From: Butyricimonas faecalis
GTDB taxonomy: Bacteria > Bacteroidota > Bacteroidia > Bacteroidales > Marinifilaceae
NCBI RefSeq assembly: GCF_003991565.1
Contig: NZ_CP032819.1
Location: 868,001-932,000 of the forward strand
Reading direction: 5' to 3'
DNA length: 64,000 nucleotides
Shown here piece after piece: positions 62,984 to 64,000 of this stretch. Each line of letters starts with the position of its first letter. Within the stretch, counting starts at the first letter, position 1. The notes below the pieces were generated by a model, which made no database searches, had not been told where the DNA came from, and saw nothing but the letters and a program-made list of their open reading frames with translations. Position numbers and translations under genes: made by a program.

Positions 62984-63991
62984 TTACAGTGATTTTAGAA
63001 TAAGGCTGTTGGCCTTGTCAACAATCGATGTGTCTAACGAGGCAAGGTAGATACGCGTGGTATTCTCCGAATCGTGCCCCATCGCTTCGCTGATGGTAGA
63101 GATTGGAATGTTCTTGCTCTTTGCAATAGAAGCCCAGGCGTGCCTTGCAACATAGCTTGTCAGCGGTATGACAAGCCCTAACTGCTGGCCTATTCTTTTC
63201 AGTTTGTCATTGACAAGATGGGCGGCGTTCTTGTATTGCTTTCGGGCATCCGTATCCATATCCCGGATGATCGGCAGCAGATAAGGAGTCCCGGACGTAT
63301 CGTACTTGTCGACAATCTCCTGCATGGGTTTCTCCCACTTGATAAAAAGCTGCTGTCCCGTTTTCTGACGGCGATAGCTCAGCACCCCGTTCTGCAAATC
63401 CTTCTTTTTCAGGTAAGCCATATCCACAAATGCCATTCCCCGGGTGTAAAATGAAAACATGAACAGATCTCTCGCATAATCCAGCACTGGACTGAGCGTC
63501 AGGTCCAGATCCCGTATCCGGCGGATTACTTTCAGCGGGACGGCACGTTTCACCGTTTTGTCCACGCCCGTGTAGACATGTTTGAAGGGATAGCGCTGTA
63601 CGGTCAGTTCCCTTTCCACCGCACGGTTATAGATGGCACGCAGGTTGCGCATGTAAAAAGAGGAGGAGTTCGGGCAGACGTTGATACCTTTCAGAAAGGT
63701 CTCGTATTCCACCATCAGGTTGGAGTCCACCTCCTCGAACAGCAGGTCTCGCTCGCCCCGGAAACGCAAAAAACTGTTCAAGGCGGTCGTATACGTTTCG
63801 GCCGTGCGCCTTTTGCCTATCTTTTTCAGTTCCTGTATGAGTTGTCGTGCAAAGGAAAGGAAACCGCCACAGTCAGCCGGAGAGGAGAACAATTCCACCA
63901 CCTTGTCGGCGGTATATCCCGTGTCGGAACGTTCGAGTCGTGCGATGATACTTCTGAGCCGGGACAGATCGTCTGCTATGGCGGTCTTCAT
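62984..63991 (-). CDS. Tyrosine recombinase, candidate promoter invertase (Tsr type)
   Basis: 335 residues, complete. N-terminal core-binding domain about 25-125; catalytic domain with box I YTRGMAFVDMAYL, box II TSYVARHAWASI, box III MGHDSENTTRIY with the nucleophile Tyr. No arm-binding domain, so it is a simple recombinase like the Tsr invertases of Bacteroides. The gene lies beside the fimbrial cassettes, reads toward them, and is the best candidate for flipping them and, because the arms match, the capsule cassettes. Confidence 0.88.
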   Translation of the reverse strand: MKTAIADDLSRLRSIIARLERSDTGYTADKVVELFSSPADCGGFLSFARQLIQELKKIGKRRTAETYTTALNSFLRFRGERDLLFEEVDSNLMVEYETFLKGINVCPNSSSFYMRNLRAIYNRAVERELTVQRYPFKHVYTGVDKTVKRAVPLKVIRRIRDLDLTLSPVLDYARDLFMFSFYTRGMAFVDMAYLKKKDLQNGVLSYRRQKTGQQLFIKWEKPMQEIVDKYDTSGTPYLLPIIRDMDTDARKQYKNAAHLVNDKLKRIGQQLGLVIPLTSYVARHAWASIAKSKNIPISTISEAMGHDSENTTRIYLASLDTSIVDKANSLILKSL

Positions 63992-64000
63992 GGAGAGCAG

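Noticed and set aside
22435..63991. A single 41.5-kb integrative element with the two recombinases as its ends
   Set aside because: No matching terminal repeats or conjugation genes were seen; the right recombinase is better explained as a promoter invertase, and the island may extend beyond the window.

Overview
The window looks like a chromosome segment of a gut Bacteroidales, most likely Odoribacteraceae (Butyricimonas or Odoribacter type). The evidence is a SusC porin behind a FecR/ECF sigma pair, Bacteroidetes-type -7 promoters (TAnnTTTG), a DUF4295-L33-L28 ribosomal operon, UpxY/UpxZ capsule regulators and an Mfa/Fim-type fimbrial operon. The family assignment also leans on a steroid/bile-acid reductase cluster and is inference. 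No rRNA, tRNA, CRISPR array or IS transposase was seen.

Bases 1-22,200 are core-like. They hold the truncated SusC gene with its FecR and ECF regulators, uvrA, a repeat-rich intergenic stretch, the ribosomal protein operon, a NosR-like membrane flavo-iron-sulfur protein, an M3 dipeptidyl carboxypeptidase and nth. Then come two SDR dehydrogenases, an old-yellow-enzyme-type reductase and a steroid 5-alpha-reductase (13.4-17.3 kb), a CDGSH protein, yaaA, a copper P-type ATPase and a small secreted FN3 protein.

Bases 22,200-31,100 are mobile or accessory. An inverted repeat precedes a divergent tyrosine recombinase. Next are an H1-like protein, HU, DUF5675, a phage terminase large subunit and a phage-like protein, but no portal or capsid gene. 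A two-gene AAA ATPase/DUF4276 module follows, enclosed by a 41-42 bp direct repeat.

Bases 31,100-47,300 (all minus strand) form a Wzx/Wzy capsule locus led by upxY and upxZ. WecA-, WecB-, WecC- and WecG-like enzymes suggest a repeat unit starting with GlcNAc and ManNAc(A), as in enterobacterial common antigen. Bases 48,700-62,240 (minus) form a fimbrial operon: DUF3575, OmpA/DUF3868, major fimbrillin, Mfa2-type anchor, three large accessory or tip lipoproteins, a thioredoxin-like lipoprotein and a protein with six tandem HTH-like repeats.

The most striking structure is regulatory. Upstream of both the capsule and the fimbrial operon lies a tandem pair of about 208 bp invertible promoter cassettes, four in all. 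Each is bounded by inverted sites built on the same arm (ACTTCTCT) but with a different 5-bp spacer per pair. Each has one TAnnTTTG promoter about 11-12 bp from its right-hand site. All four promoters point right, away from their operons, so both loci look phase-OFF in this assembly. A complete tyrosine recombinase gene next to the fimbrial cassettes (62,984-63,991) is the obvious candidate invertase for all four.
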